Source: Phycisphaeraceae bacterium (GTDB taxonomy: Bacteria > Planctomycetota > Phycisphaerae > Phycisphaerales > Zrk34). From it: 35,776 bases of DNA. The DNA lies in contig JANQHK010000047.1 of assembly GCA_028282685.1 (NCBI GenBank), positions 1 through 35,776 on the forward strand, read 5' to 3'. The notes below the pieces were generated by a model, which worked only from the letters and a program-made list of their open reading frames with translations, was not told the origin of the DNA and made no database searches. A program made the translations under genes and the position numbers. Positions 8,161 through 15,405 of this stretch are shown piece by piece (the first letter of the stretch is position 1; each line of letters begins with the position of its first letter).

Positions 8161-8679
8161 ATGGTGTTAATGACCGAACAGGAGCGCCTGCGCGTCGAGC
8201 TGGAGGAGATGATCAAGCAGTACGGCGGCGACCGCCCCGCCCTGCTGCCGCTGCTCCAGGCCGTGCAGAGGAAATACTACTACATCAGCGATTTCGCGAT
8301 GCAATGCATTGCCGATCTGCTGGACATCCACCCGGTCGAAGTGCACTCGGTGGTCTCGTTCTACAGCTTCCTGGACTTCAAGCCGAAGGGCCGGTTCGTG
8401 ATCCGCCTCTGCCGTACGCTCTGCTGCGAGATGGCCAACACCGAGCGCGTGGCGCGGCAACTGGAGAACGACCTGGGCATCGCGTTCGGCGAAACCACGC
8501 CGGACGGAAAATTCACCCTGGAGTTCGCCAACTGCATCGGCATGTGCGACCAGGGCCCGGCGATGCTGGTCAACGACCGCGTCTACACGCGCGTGACCCC
8601 CGAAATGGTGCACGAGATCATCGAAAGCTGTCGGCAGGTCTTCGGCCTGCACGCGACCCAGCCGACGGAGGGCCATTGA
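8161..8679 (+). CDS. hydC: [FeFe]-hydrogenase subunit HydC (NuoE-like, 2Fe-2S)
   Basis: 172 residues, thioredoxin-fold 2Fe-2S protein of the NuoE family. The cluster ligands are the cysteines in RLCRTLCCEM and CIGMCD, the usual two pairs. The helical N-terminus has the PLLQAVQRKYYYIS segment seen in NuoE. It carries electrons between the flavin subunit HydB and hydrogenase HydA. Start: the ATG at 8161 has AAGGAG 7 bases upstream; an in-frame earlier ATG at 8128 would lie within the response regulator gene and lacks a site. hydB follows after a single base, so the two are translationally coupled. Confidence 0.9.
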   Translation: MVLMTEQERLRVELEEMIKQYGGDRPALLPLLQAVQRKYYYISDFAMQCIADLLDIHPVEVHSVVSFYSFLDFKPKGRFVIRLCRTLCCEMANTERVARQLENDLGIAFGETTPDGKFTLEFANCIGMCDQGPAMLVNDRVYTRVTPEMVHEIIESCRQVFGLHATQPTEGH

Positions 8680-8680
8680 C

Positions 8681-9865
8681 ATGATTACCACCACCACTGC
8701 GAAACTGACTTTCGCCGAAATCGGCGCCGATGAAGGCCTGAAAAAGGCCATCGCCATGGATCGACCCACCCTGATCGGGCAGGTCAGCGAGTCGGGGCTG
8801 AAAGGTCGCGGCGGCGCCGGCTTCCCGACCGGCGTGAAATGGAACCTCTGCGCCGCGGCGCGCAGCACCAGCAAGTTCGTCGTCTGCAATGCCGACGAAG
8901 GCGAACCGGGCACGTTCAAGGATCGCGTGATCCTGACCGACTACCCGGACCTGGTCTTCGAGGGGATGACCATCTCCGCCCACGCCATCGGCGCCAAGAA
9001 AGGCCTGATGTACCTGCGCGGCGAGTACACCTACCTCCGCGAGCAACTCGAAGCCGTGCTCACCCGGCGTCGCAAGAACAACCTGCTCGGCGAAAAAATC
9101 TGCGGCAAGAAAGATTTCAACTTCGACATCGAAATTCGCATGGGCTGCGGCGCGTACGTCTGCGGCGAAGAGACCGCCCTGATCGAATCGCTCGAAGGCC
9201 ACCGCGGCGAACCCCGCAACCGGCCGCCCTTCCCGGTCGATACCGGATTCAACGGCTGCCCGACCGTGGTCAACAACGTCGAAACCCTGGCCTGGGTCTC
9301 CTGCATCATGGCCAAGGGTGCCGATTGGTTCAAACAGCACGGCACGGAAAAAAGCACCGGGCTCAAGCTCTTCAGTGTCTCGGGCGATTGCGATCGTCCC
9401 GGCGTGTACGAACTGCCCCTGGGCATCACCGTGGCCGACCTGATGAAAGAGGTCGGCGGTGAGAACGCCAAGGCCGTGCAGATCGGCGGCGCCAGCGGAC
9501 GGTGCGTACCGGCCAACGAGTTCGATCGTCAGATCGCCTACGAAGACATCTCCACGGGCGGCTCGGTGATCGTGTTCGGCCCGGGGCGCGACATGCTCGA
9601 CGTGGCGCGCAACTTCCTCGAGTTCATGGTCGAGGAAAGCTGCGGCCAATGCACCCCCTGCCGATACGGCAATCCCAAACTGCTGGAAGGCGTGGAAATG
9701 CTCCAGGACGGGCGCTGCTCGGCGGCGTACCTGCGCGAGCTGGTGGCGCTGGGCGACTCGATCCAGTTGTCCAGCAAATGCGGTCTGGGACAGTCTTCCG
9801 CCAACGCGTTTCTTTCGATCGTGGAGCACTTTAAGGACGAAATCATGGGTCGGGCGATCGCTTGA
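8681..9865 (+). CDS. hydB: [FeFe]-hydrogenase subunit HydB, short form (NuoF-like, NAD(H)/FMN)
   Basis: 394 residues. The FMN/NADH region has GLKGRGGAGFPTG (residues 39-51) and CNADEGEPGTF. CGAYVCGEETALIESLEG and NNVETLAWV follow. The single 4Fe-4S site is Cys321, Cys324, Cys327 (CGQCTPC) and Cys367. It oxidises NADH or reduces NAD+ and exchanges electrons with HydC and HydA. Unlike the second HydB of this window (664 residues), it lacks both the N-terminal 2Fe-2S thioredoxin-like domain and the C-terminal pair of 4Fe-4S motifs. It is therefore as short as a complex I NuoF. The ATG lies directly after the hydC stop. Confidence 0.92.
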   Translation: MITTTTAKLTFAEIGADEGLKKAIAMDRPTLIGQVSESGLKGRGGAGFPTGVKWNLCAAARSTSKFVVCNADEGEPGTFKDRVILTDYPDLVFEGMTISAHAIGAKKGLMYLRGEYTYLREQLEAVLTRRRKNNLLGEKICGKKDFNFDIEIRMGCGAYVCGEETALIESLEGHRGEPRNRPPFPVDTGFNGCPTVVNNVETLAWVSCIMAKGADWFKQHGTEKSTGLKLFSVSGDCDRPGVYELPLGITVADLMKEVGGENAKAVQIGGASGRCVPANEFDRQIAYEDISTGGSVIVFGPGRDMLDVARNFLEFMVEESCGQCTPCRYGNPKLLEGVEMLQDGRCSAAYLRELVALGDSIQLSSKCGLGQSSANAFLSIVEHFKDEIMGRAIA

Positions 9866-9896
9866 TGCCCGATCCGATTGATACAGGAGTTTGACC

Positions 9897-11822
9897 ATGG
9901 CCGACAAGCCAACCGTATCCGAATCGACCCACCGCGCACCGACCAGCCAGCGCGCCAGCAAGATCGAAGGCCCGGCCGGAGGCATCGGCGGGACGATCAG
10001 CATCGAGATCGACGGCGTTGAATCGAAAGTGCCCATCGGCACCACGATCCTCGAAGCCGCCCGCCAACTGGGCATTCGCATTCCCACGCTCTGCCATCAC
10101 GACGACCTGTGCATCGCCGGCGTCTGCCGCGTCTGTATCGTCGAGATCGAAGGGATGCGCACGCTCCAGGCGGCCTGCGCGTTTCCGATCAGCCAGCCGA
10201 TCAAGGTGCACACGCATTCGGCGAAGGTCCGCCGCGCCCGCCGTCACATCATTGACCTGCTTTTGGCCAACCACTACGGCGAATGCTACGCCTGCGGTCG
10301 CAACAACAACTGCGAGTTGCAGTCGCTGGCCAAGGAATACGGCGTGGACTTCTTCCGCTTCGGACATCCCGACCAGCCGATGTTCGATATCGACCGCTCC
10401 AGCCACTCGGTCGTGCGCGACATGAACAAGTGCGTCCTCTGCCGGCGCTGCGTGCGCACCTGCATCGATTTGCAGGAAGTGGGCGTACTGGAAGCGATCA
10501 ACCGCGGCGAAGAAACCACCATCGCCACCTACATGGACAAGCCGCTGGGCGAGGTCGTCTGCATCAACTGCGGTCAGTGCATCAACCGCTGCCCGACCGG
10601 CGCGCTGCGCGCCAACGATCCGACCGACGACGTCTGGACCGCCATCGACGATCCGACCAAGCACGTGGTCATCCAGACCGCCCCGAGCCCGCGCGCCGGT
10701 ATCGGCGAGTGCTTCGGTCTCGAACCGGGCCATGCCCTGACCTTCGAGATGAACACGGCCCTGCGCCGCTGCGGTTTCGATAAGGTGTTCGACACCAACT
10801 TCACCGCCGACCTGACCATCATCGAGGAAGGCACGGAACTGCTGATTCGCCTGTACAAGGCGCTGGTCGAAAAAGACGAATCGGTCGCCGTGCCGCAGTT
10901 CACCTCCTGCTCGCCGGGTTGGGTGAAGTACCTCGAGCATTTCTATCCCGAGTACATTCCCAACGTCAGCACGGCCAAGAGTCCGCAGCAGATGTTCGGC
11001 GCCGTCATCAAAACCTACTACGCCCAGAAGATGGGCCTCGATCCCAAGGACATCGTCACCGTCGCCCTGATGCCCTGCTCGGCCAAGAAGTTCGAGTGCA
11101 ACCGGCCCGAAATGGCCGACTCCGGATTCAAGGACGTCGACTTCGGCCTGACCACCCGCGAGCTGGGTAAGATGATCGCCGAAGCCGGCATCGACCTGCC
11201 CAAGATGCCCAAGAGCGACTTCGACGATCCGTTCGGCACCGCTACCGGGTCCGGCGTGATCTTCGGCGCGACCGGCGGCGTGATGGAAGCGGCCCTGCGC
11301 ACCGTGATCGAACTGGTCTGCGGCGTGAAGGTCGAATCGATCTTCGAGCATGCCGACATCATTCCCGTCCGCGGCTTTGAAGGCATCCGCTACATGGAAC
11401 TGCCGATCCAGGCCGTCGGCCCCGTGCCCGACCTGCTCAAGGGCCTCGTGGACAGTTGGGACTGGCTCAAGGGCGCGACGCTGAAGGTCGCCGTGGCGCA
11501 CGGCACCGCCAACGCCAAGAAGGTGATGGAAGACATCAAGGCCGGCGGCAAGCTGGCCGAGTGCCAATTCATCGAGTTCATGGGCTGCCCGGGCGGTTGC
11601 ATAGGCGGCGGCGGCCAGCCGATCCCGACCAGCCCGGAGATTCGCGCCGCGCGTGCCAAGGCGATTTACGCCGAGGACGCGGCCTACGAGATTCGCAAAA
11701 GTCACGAAAACCCCGCCGTGGTGGAACTGTACACCCAGTTCTTCACCGAGGGGCCGTGCGGTCACCTGTCGCACAAGTTGCTGCACACCGGGTACACCGC
11801 GCGGGGAAAATACATCGGGTGA
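9897..11822 (+). CDS. hydA: [FeFe]-hydrogenase catalytic subunit HydA (first copy)
   Basis: 641 residues, group A type with a full relay. 2Fe-2S: Cys66, 77, 80, 94. His-Cys3 4Fe-4S: His126, Cys130, 133, 139. Two 4Fe-4S: Cys179/182/185/189 and Cys222/225/228/232. H-cluster motifs: P1 TSCSPGW (336-342), P2 MPCSAKKFE (392-400), P3 FMGCPGGC followed by IGGGGQP (561-575). The C-terminal small-subunit-like region (about 580-641) is present. It interconverts protons and H2. The P1 residue that is usually Cys and relays protons is Ser339 here. The N-terminus has about 30 extra polar residues. An ATG at 9897 with CAGGAG 7 bases upstream was preferred to TTG at 9891. A terminator follows at 11852. Confidence 0.95.
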   Translation: MADKPTVSESTHRAPTSQRASKIEGPAGGIGGTISIEIDGVESKVPIGTTILEAARQLGIRIPTLCHHDDLCIAGVCRVCIVEIEGMRTLQAACAFPISQPIKVHTHSAKVRRARRHIIDLLLANHYGECYACGRNNNCELQSLAKEYGVDFFRFGHPDQPMFDIDRSSHSVVRDMNKCVLCRRCVRTCIDLQEVGVLEAINRGEETTIATYMDKPLGEVVCINCGQCINRCPTGALRANDPTDDVWTAIDDPTKHVVIQTAPSPRAGIGECFGLEPGHALTFEMNTALRRCGFDKVFDTNFTADLTIIEEGTELLIRLYKALVEKDESVAVPQFTSCSPGWVKYLEHFYPEYIPNVSTAKSPQQMFGAVIKTYYAQKMGLDPKDIVTVALMPCSAKKFECNRPEMADSGFKDVDFGLTTRELGKMIAEAGIDLPKMPKSDFDDPFGTATGSGVIFGATGGVMEAALRTVIELVCGVKVESIFEHADIIPVRGFEGIRYMELPIQAVGPVPDLLKGLVDSWDWLKGATLKVAVAHGTANAKKVMEDIKAGGKLAECQFIEFMGCPGGCIGGGGQPIPTSPEIRAARAKAIYAEDAAYEIRKSHENPAVVELYTQFFTEGPCGHLSHKLLHTGYTARGKYIG

Positions 11823-11851
11823 TGCACGCACCGCGATGATCGACAACCAAC

Positions 11852-11879
11852 AAACCGGGTCGTGTGGGCGGCCCGGTTT
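11852..11879 (+). terminator. Hairpin after hydA
   Basis: AAACCGGG (11852-11859) pairs with CCCGGTTT (11872-11879) around a 12-base loop, then TGTTTA. The T-run is weak, so it may be a partial terminator. A TATAAT box at 11884-11889 directly follows, with no clear -35. The kinase gene downstream may therefore be transcribed both by readthrough and on its own. Confidence 0.6.
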
Positions 11880-11934
11880 TGTTTATAATGGTCTCAAGGA
11901 GCACTGCGAATCATAAACGGGAACGGGGTGGCCG

Positions 11935-13668
11935 ATGGCCGTGTTGCCCAAACTTGAGCCGAGCTGGCTGAAGGAGATCGACTGCTTCGCCAATCTCGGT
12001 GGCAACGCGCTCGATCTGCTCGAACAGCAAATGCGTCCGGTCCGTTTCGAGGCGGACCAGACCATCTGCCGCAAGGGCGATCCGGCCGATTGGATGTTCG
12101 TCGTCGGCAGCGGTGAAGTGGCGGTGATCAAGCAGGCCGAAGACGAGCAACCGATCCTCGTGGCCGTGCTGCGAAGCGGTGAGTTTGGCGGGATGATGAG
12201 TCTGTTCGAGCGCCAGCCGCGCTCCGCCACGTTGCGGGCGCGCGGCAATGTGCTCTTGTGGGTGCTGGATCATCCGGCCTTCCAGCGCCTGATGGAAACC
12301 TGCTCCGATGTCTCGCGGGAGATGCTGGCCTTCATGAGTCGACGGATGCGCGAAGATACCCATCACCTGGCCCAGTCGCTGCAGTACGTCACGCTCAGCG
12401 GCCTGGAGGAGTTCTACCAGGCGTGCGACCCGCAGGAGCGCGTGATCCTTGATGAGGTGAACCATCGCGTGGCCGCGGCGCAGTCGCTGGGGGAAATCAT
12501 CGACTACCTGTTCGACGCCACCGGGCGCATCAGCCCGACCAACCGCGTGGCGCTGGCATTCGTGGAGGACGACGGCGGGCGCGTCGTCGCCCATTACGCA
12601 CGCGCCGATTACGAACCGCTGCGCCTCAAGCCCGGCTACGCGGAAGACTTGGCCGGTAGTTCCCTGCGCCACGTCATCGAATCCGGCACCCCGCGCGTCA
12701 TCAACGATCTTCAGAAATACCTGGACGAACACCCCCACAGCAACAGCACCAAGCTCGTCGTCGCCGAAGGACTTCGCTCCAGCATGACCTGTCCGTTGGC
12801 GGTGGAAGGGCGTCAGGTCGGTCTGCTGTTCCGCTCCTCACGCCAGCCCAACGCCTACAACGATCATCAGGTCAAACTCTGGCAGGCCGTGGCCGAGCGC
12901 ATCAGCCAGGCCGTCGAAAAGGCCTTTCGCATCGAGCAGCTCGATCAGGCCAACCGGGCCTACATGGAAATGCTCGGCTTCGTCAGTCACGAATTGAAAA
13001 ACCCCGTCGCTTCGATGATGACCGACGCGAAGCTCATCACGCAGGGCTACCTCGGCGCCGTGGACGACAAGCAGAAAGCCAAGCTCATGCGCCTGATCGG
13101 CAAGGGCGAGTACCTGCTGAACCTGGTGCGCGAGTACATGGACCTGGCGCGCATCGAGGGCGGGACGATGGCCGCAACGTTCGCAGACGAAGTGAACTTC
13201 CGCGATGAGGTGATCGATAAATCCATCGACCTGCTCGAACCGCAGCGCGCCGAAAAGAATACCGACATCGCGATCGAAGCCCCGGACGACCTGCCGCCCG
13301 TGCAATGCGATGTGGACCTGATGACCATCGTCATGACCAACCTGATCGGCAACGCCATCAAGTACGGCAACGAAGACGGGCAAGTCAAGATCACACTGAG
13401 CCACGAAGACGACAAGCTGAAAGTTTCGGTATGGAACACCGGCCCGGGATTCAGCAGTGAACAGCGCTCGCGGTTGTTTCGGCGGTTCAGTCGCATCGAC
13501 GACCCCGAACTGAAAAAGCGCAAGGGCACGGGCGTCGGGTTGTATTCCACCTGGCGCATCATCCAGTTGCACCACGGCCGCATCGACGCCCGCAGTGAAA
13601 AGGGCGCGTGGGCCGAGTTCTTCTTTGAAATTCCTCAACCCATTCCCGCGGAACCATCCGCCACGTAA
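11935..13668 (+). CDS. Histidine kinase with cyclic-nucleotide-binding and GAF domains
   Basis: 577 residues. A CRP/FNR-like cNMP-binding fold comes first (about 20-120; GDPADWMFVVGSGEVAV, SGEFGGMMSLFERQPRSATLRA). A helix links it to a GAF domain (about 185-330; RSSMTCPLAV, GLLFRSS). HisKA has His352 in FVSHELKNPVAS, and HATPase_c (about 450-570) has the N-box NLIGNAIKYGN, WNTGPGFS and GTGVGLYSTWRI. There is no membrane segment, helix-turn-helix or receiver. It is a cytoplasmic sensor kinase, perhaps for the receiver at 7779. What binds its CRP-like and GAF pockets is unknown; with hydrogenase neighbours, redox or nucleotide state is plausible. It lies between hydA and the TM1266-like gene. 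Confidence 0.88.
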   Translation: MAVLPKLEPSWLKEIDCFANLGGNALDLLEQQMRPVRFEADQTICRKGDPADWMFVVGSGEVAVIKQAEDEQPILVAVLRSGEFGGMMSLFERQPRSATLRARGNVLLWVLDHPAFQRLMETCSDVSREMLAFMSRRMREDTHHLAQSLQYVTLSGLEEFYQACDPQERVILDEVNHRVAAAQSLGEIIDYLFDATGRISPTNRVALAFVEDDGGRVVAHYARADYEPLRLKPGYAEDLAGSSLRHVIESGTPRVINDLQKYLDEHPHSNSTKLVVAEGLRSSMTCPLAVEGRQVGLLFRSSRQPNAYNDHQVKLWQAVAERISQAVEKAFRIEQLDQANRAYMEMLGFVSHELKNPVASMMTDAKLITQGYLGAVDDKQKAKLMRLIGKGEYLLNLVREYMDLARIEGGTMAATFADEVNFRDEVIDKSIDLLEPQRAEKNTDIAIEAPDDLPPVQCDVDLMTIVMTNLIGNAIKYGNEDGQVKITLSHEDDKLKVSVWNTGPGFSSEQRSRLFRRFSRIDDPELKKRKGTGVGLYSTWRIIQLHHGRIDARSEKGAWAEFFFEIPQPIPAEPSAT

Positions 13669-13678
13669 GGAGATTCCC

Positions 13679-13936
13679 ATGGCGAAGAAACGTATCCTCG
13701 GCGTCCAGGTGACCGATCGCATCCACAAGGCCGGCGGCGTGCAGGGACTGCTCACCGAGTACGGCTGCTTCATCAAAACGCGCATCGGCCTGCACGAAAC
13801 CAACGAAAACTACTGCGCGCCCAACGGCATCATGGTGCTCGAACTGTTCGGCGACGAGAAAACCTGCGATGAACTGCAGGAAAAGCTCGTCGGCATGGAA
13901 GGCGTCAACGTGCAGGAAATGGTTTTTGAGATGTGA
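13679..13936 (+). CDS. Iron-only hydrogenase system regulator (TM1266 family)
   Basis: 85 residues. It matches the small TM1266-type proteins found beside [FeFe]-hydrogenase and maturase genes: an ACT/NikR-C-like fold with RILGVQVTDR at the start and FIKTRIGLHE and an NGIMVLELFGD strand in the middle. The biochemical role is not established; the family name implies regulation, and no DNA-binding part is present. The ATG at 13679 has AAGGAG 6 bases upstream, overlapping the kinase stop codon. The frame extends upstream inside the kinase gene but has no start signal there. It is the last gene of the operon, before the 8-bp array and the terminator at 14031. Confidence 0.85.
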   Translation: MAKKRILGVQVTDRIHKAGGVQGLLTEYGCFIKTRIGLHETNENYCAPNGIMVLELFGDEKTCDELQEKLVGMEGVNVQEMVFEM

Positions 13937-13939
13937 GTC

Positions 13940-14019
13940 GGTTAACTGGTTAACTGGTTGATTGGTTAACTGGTTGATTGGTTAACTGGTTGATTGGTTA
14001 ACTGGTTGATTGGTTGAAT
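13940..14019. repeat. Array of ten 8-bp GGTTAACT/GGTTGATT units
   Basis: Two GGTTAACT units, then GGTTGATT alternating with GGTTAACT, ending in a variant GGTTGAAT: ten exact 8-base units with no spacers. It begins 3 bases after the TM1266-like stop. Similar units lie after gyrA, around aspA, and between groES and groEL. Confidence 0.9.
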
Positions 14020-14028
14020 GATCATCCC

Positions 14029-14055
14029 AAGCCCCGCCGTTCACGGTGGGGTTTT
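14029..14055 (+). terminator. Terminator of the first hydrogenase operon
   Basis: CCCCGCCG (14032-14039) pairs with CGGTGGGG (14044-14051; one G-T pair) around TTCA, then TTTT. Flanking AAG bases extend the stem into the T-run. A second hairpin (14059-14095, arms CTTGAA and TTCAAG plus CCATGG) overlaps the hydF stop and may serve the opposite strand. Confidence 0.8.
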
Positions 14056-14090
14056 CTACTTGAAATCCCATGGGTTCCACCCCATGGACT

Positions 14091-15335
14091 TCAAGGCCCA
14101 GGCCTCAGGTCTTTGTACACTTCCAGCGCCGCGGGAAACGGTTCCAGCGCGCGCTCGAAGATGCCCAGCGTGTATGCGATCGTCAGACCGTAGTTGGCCA
14201 CGGGGACCCCGGCCTGCCGGCAGCGCATCTGGCGCGTGAGCATCTGTCGACGGTTATGCACGCATCCGCCGCAATGCACGACCATCCGGTACGTGGACAA
14301 GTCGTCCGGAAAATCGTGGCCCTGGTAGTGGACAAAATCCAGCTCCCCGCCAACGTACTGCCGCAACCAGCGCGGGATTTTCACGCGACCGATGTCGTCG
14401 CCGATCGGGTGGTGCGTGCAGGCCTCACAGATCAGCACCTTGTCGCCGGGCTGGAGGTTTTCGATCGCCATGGCCCCGCGCACGAACTCGGCCAGGTCCC
14501 CCTTCGCCCGGGCGAACAGCACGCTGAAACCGGTCAACTTGATATCACGCGGCACATCGGCCGACACTTTCAAAAACGCCTGCGAATCGGTCACCACCAA
14601 TGCCGGCGGACGGTTCAGTCGCGCCAGCGCATCGCGCAGTTCACGTTCCTTGACCACCATGCAGTACGCATCGTGATCCAGCAGATCGCGGATCGTCTGC
14701 ACCTGCGGCAGAATCAGCCGCCCTTTCGGCGCTTCCATGTCGATCGGGACAACGAGTACGACCAACTCGCCCGGCGGCGCCAGATCGCCGATGATTGCCG
14801 GGGCCTTGATGAAATCTTCCGGTGCCGCTTTGATCAGCGCTTCGCGCAAATCGAGGATGCCCTTGCCATCCGTCGCCACGGTTTCGATCGCCACCACTTT
14901 TTTTGATTTCAGATCGTCAAGCACAGCCGTCTGCGGTTGCGCCACGTCGGCCTTGTTGAACACCACAATGGCCGGCGTATCCATTTGATGCAAACGATCG
15001 AGAATGCCCTGCTCGAACTCGGTCCATTCGCCGGCTTGCGCCACAATCACGCCGACGTCGGTGCGGTCGAACACGCGACGGGTCTTATCGATCCGCTGTT
15101 CGCCCAGCGCGCCCACATCGTCGATCCCCGCGGTGTCGATGAACAGCACCGGCCCGATCGGCAGCAACTCCATCGGCTTTTCCACCGGATCGGTCGTCGT
15201 CCCCGCCACATCGGAAACGATCGACACCTGCTGCTTCGTCAGCGCATTGAGCAGGGAACTCTTTCCCGCATTGCGCCGGCCGAACAGACCGATGTGAAGC
15301 CGATTGCCTTTGGGAGTCTTTTGCATACGACGCAT
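14091..15335 (-). CDS. hydF: [FeFe]-hydrogenase maturation GTPase HydF
   Basis: 414 residues. HydF is the scaffold on which the 2Fe subcluster is assembled before transfer to HydA. The N-terminal GTPase domain has G1 GRRNAGKSS (19-27), a G2-like AGTTTDP, G3 DTAG (67-70) and G4 NKAD (127-130). The C-terminal cluster site has Cys306-Thr-His308 and His354-Cys355-x2-Cys358, matching the family pattern CxH...HCxxC. An alternative ATG lies 9 bases downstream of the chosen start. It is the last gene of the minus-strand cluster, separated from aspA by an inverted CACAGAG repeat. Confidence 0.93.
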   Translation of the reverse strand: MRRMQKTPKGNRLHIGLFGRRNAGKSSLLNALTKQQVSIVSDVAGTTTDPVEKPMELLPIGPVLFIDTAGIDDVGALGEQRIDKTRRVFDRTDVGVIVAQAGEWTEFEQGILDRLHQMDTPAIVVFNKADVAQPQTAVLDDLKSKKVVAIETVATDGKGILDLREALIKAAPEDFIKAPAIIGDLAPPGELVVLVVPIDMEAPKGRLILPQVQTIRDLLDHDAYCMVVKERELRDALARLNRPPALVVTDSQAFLKVSADVPRDIKLTGFSVLFARAKGDLAEFVRGAMAIENLQPGDKVLICEACTHHPIGDDIGRVKIPRWLRQYVGGELDFVHYQGHDFPDDLSTYRMVVHCGGCVHNRRQMLTRQMRCRQAGVPVANYGLTIAYTLGIFERALEPFPAALEVYKDLRPGP

Positions 15336-15343
15336 TCCATTTG

Positions 15344-15405
15344 AACCACAGGGGCACAGAGGCGCAGAGTTGATTTTTCTTTTTCCGTCTCTGCGACTCT
15401 GCGGT
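15344..15405. repeat. Inverted CACAGAGG-type repeat between aspA and hydF
   Basis: The left arm begins AACCACAGGGGCACAGAGG and runs to 15369. The right arm, at 15387-15405, reads on the other strand AACCGCAGAGTCGCAGAGAC. They flank a T-rich centre and can form a hairpin. It belongs to a widespread class of ACCACAGAGGCACAGAG repeats. The right end touches the aspA stop codon. Confidence 0.65.

Noticed and set aside
13940-14019. Possible CRISPR array
   Set aside because: The 8-base units are contiguous with no spacers and no cas genes are near.
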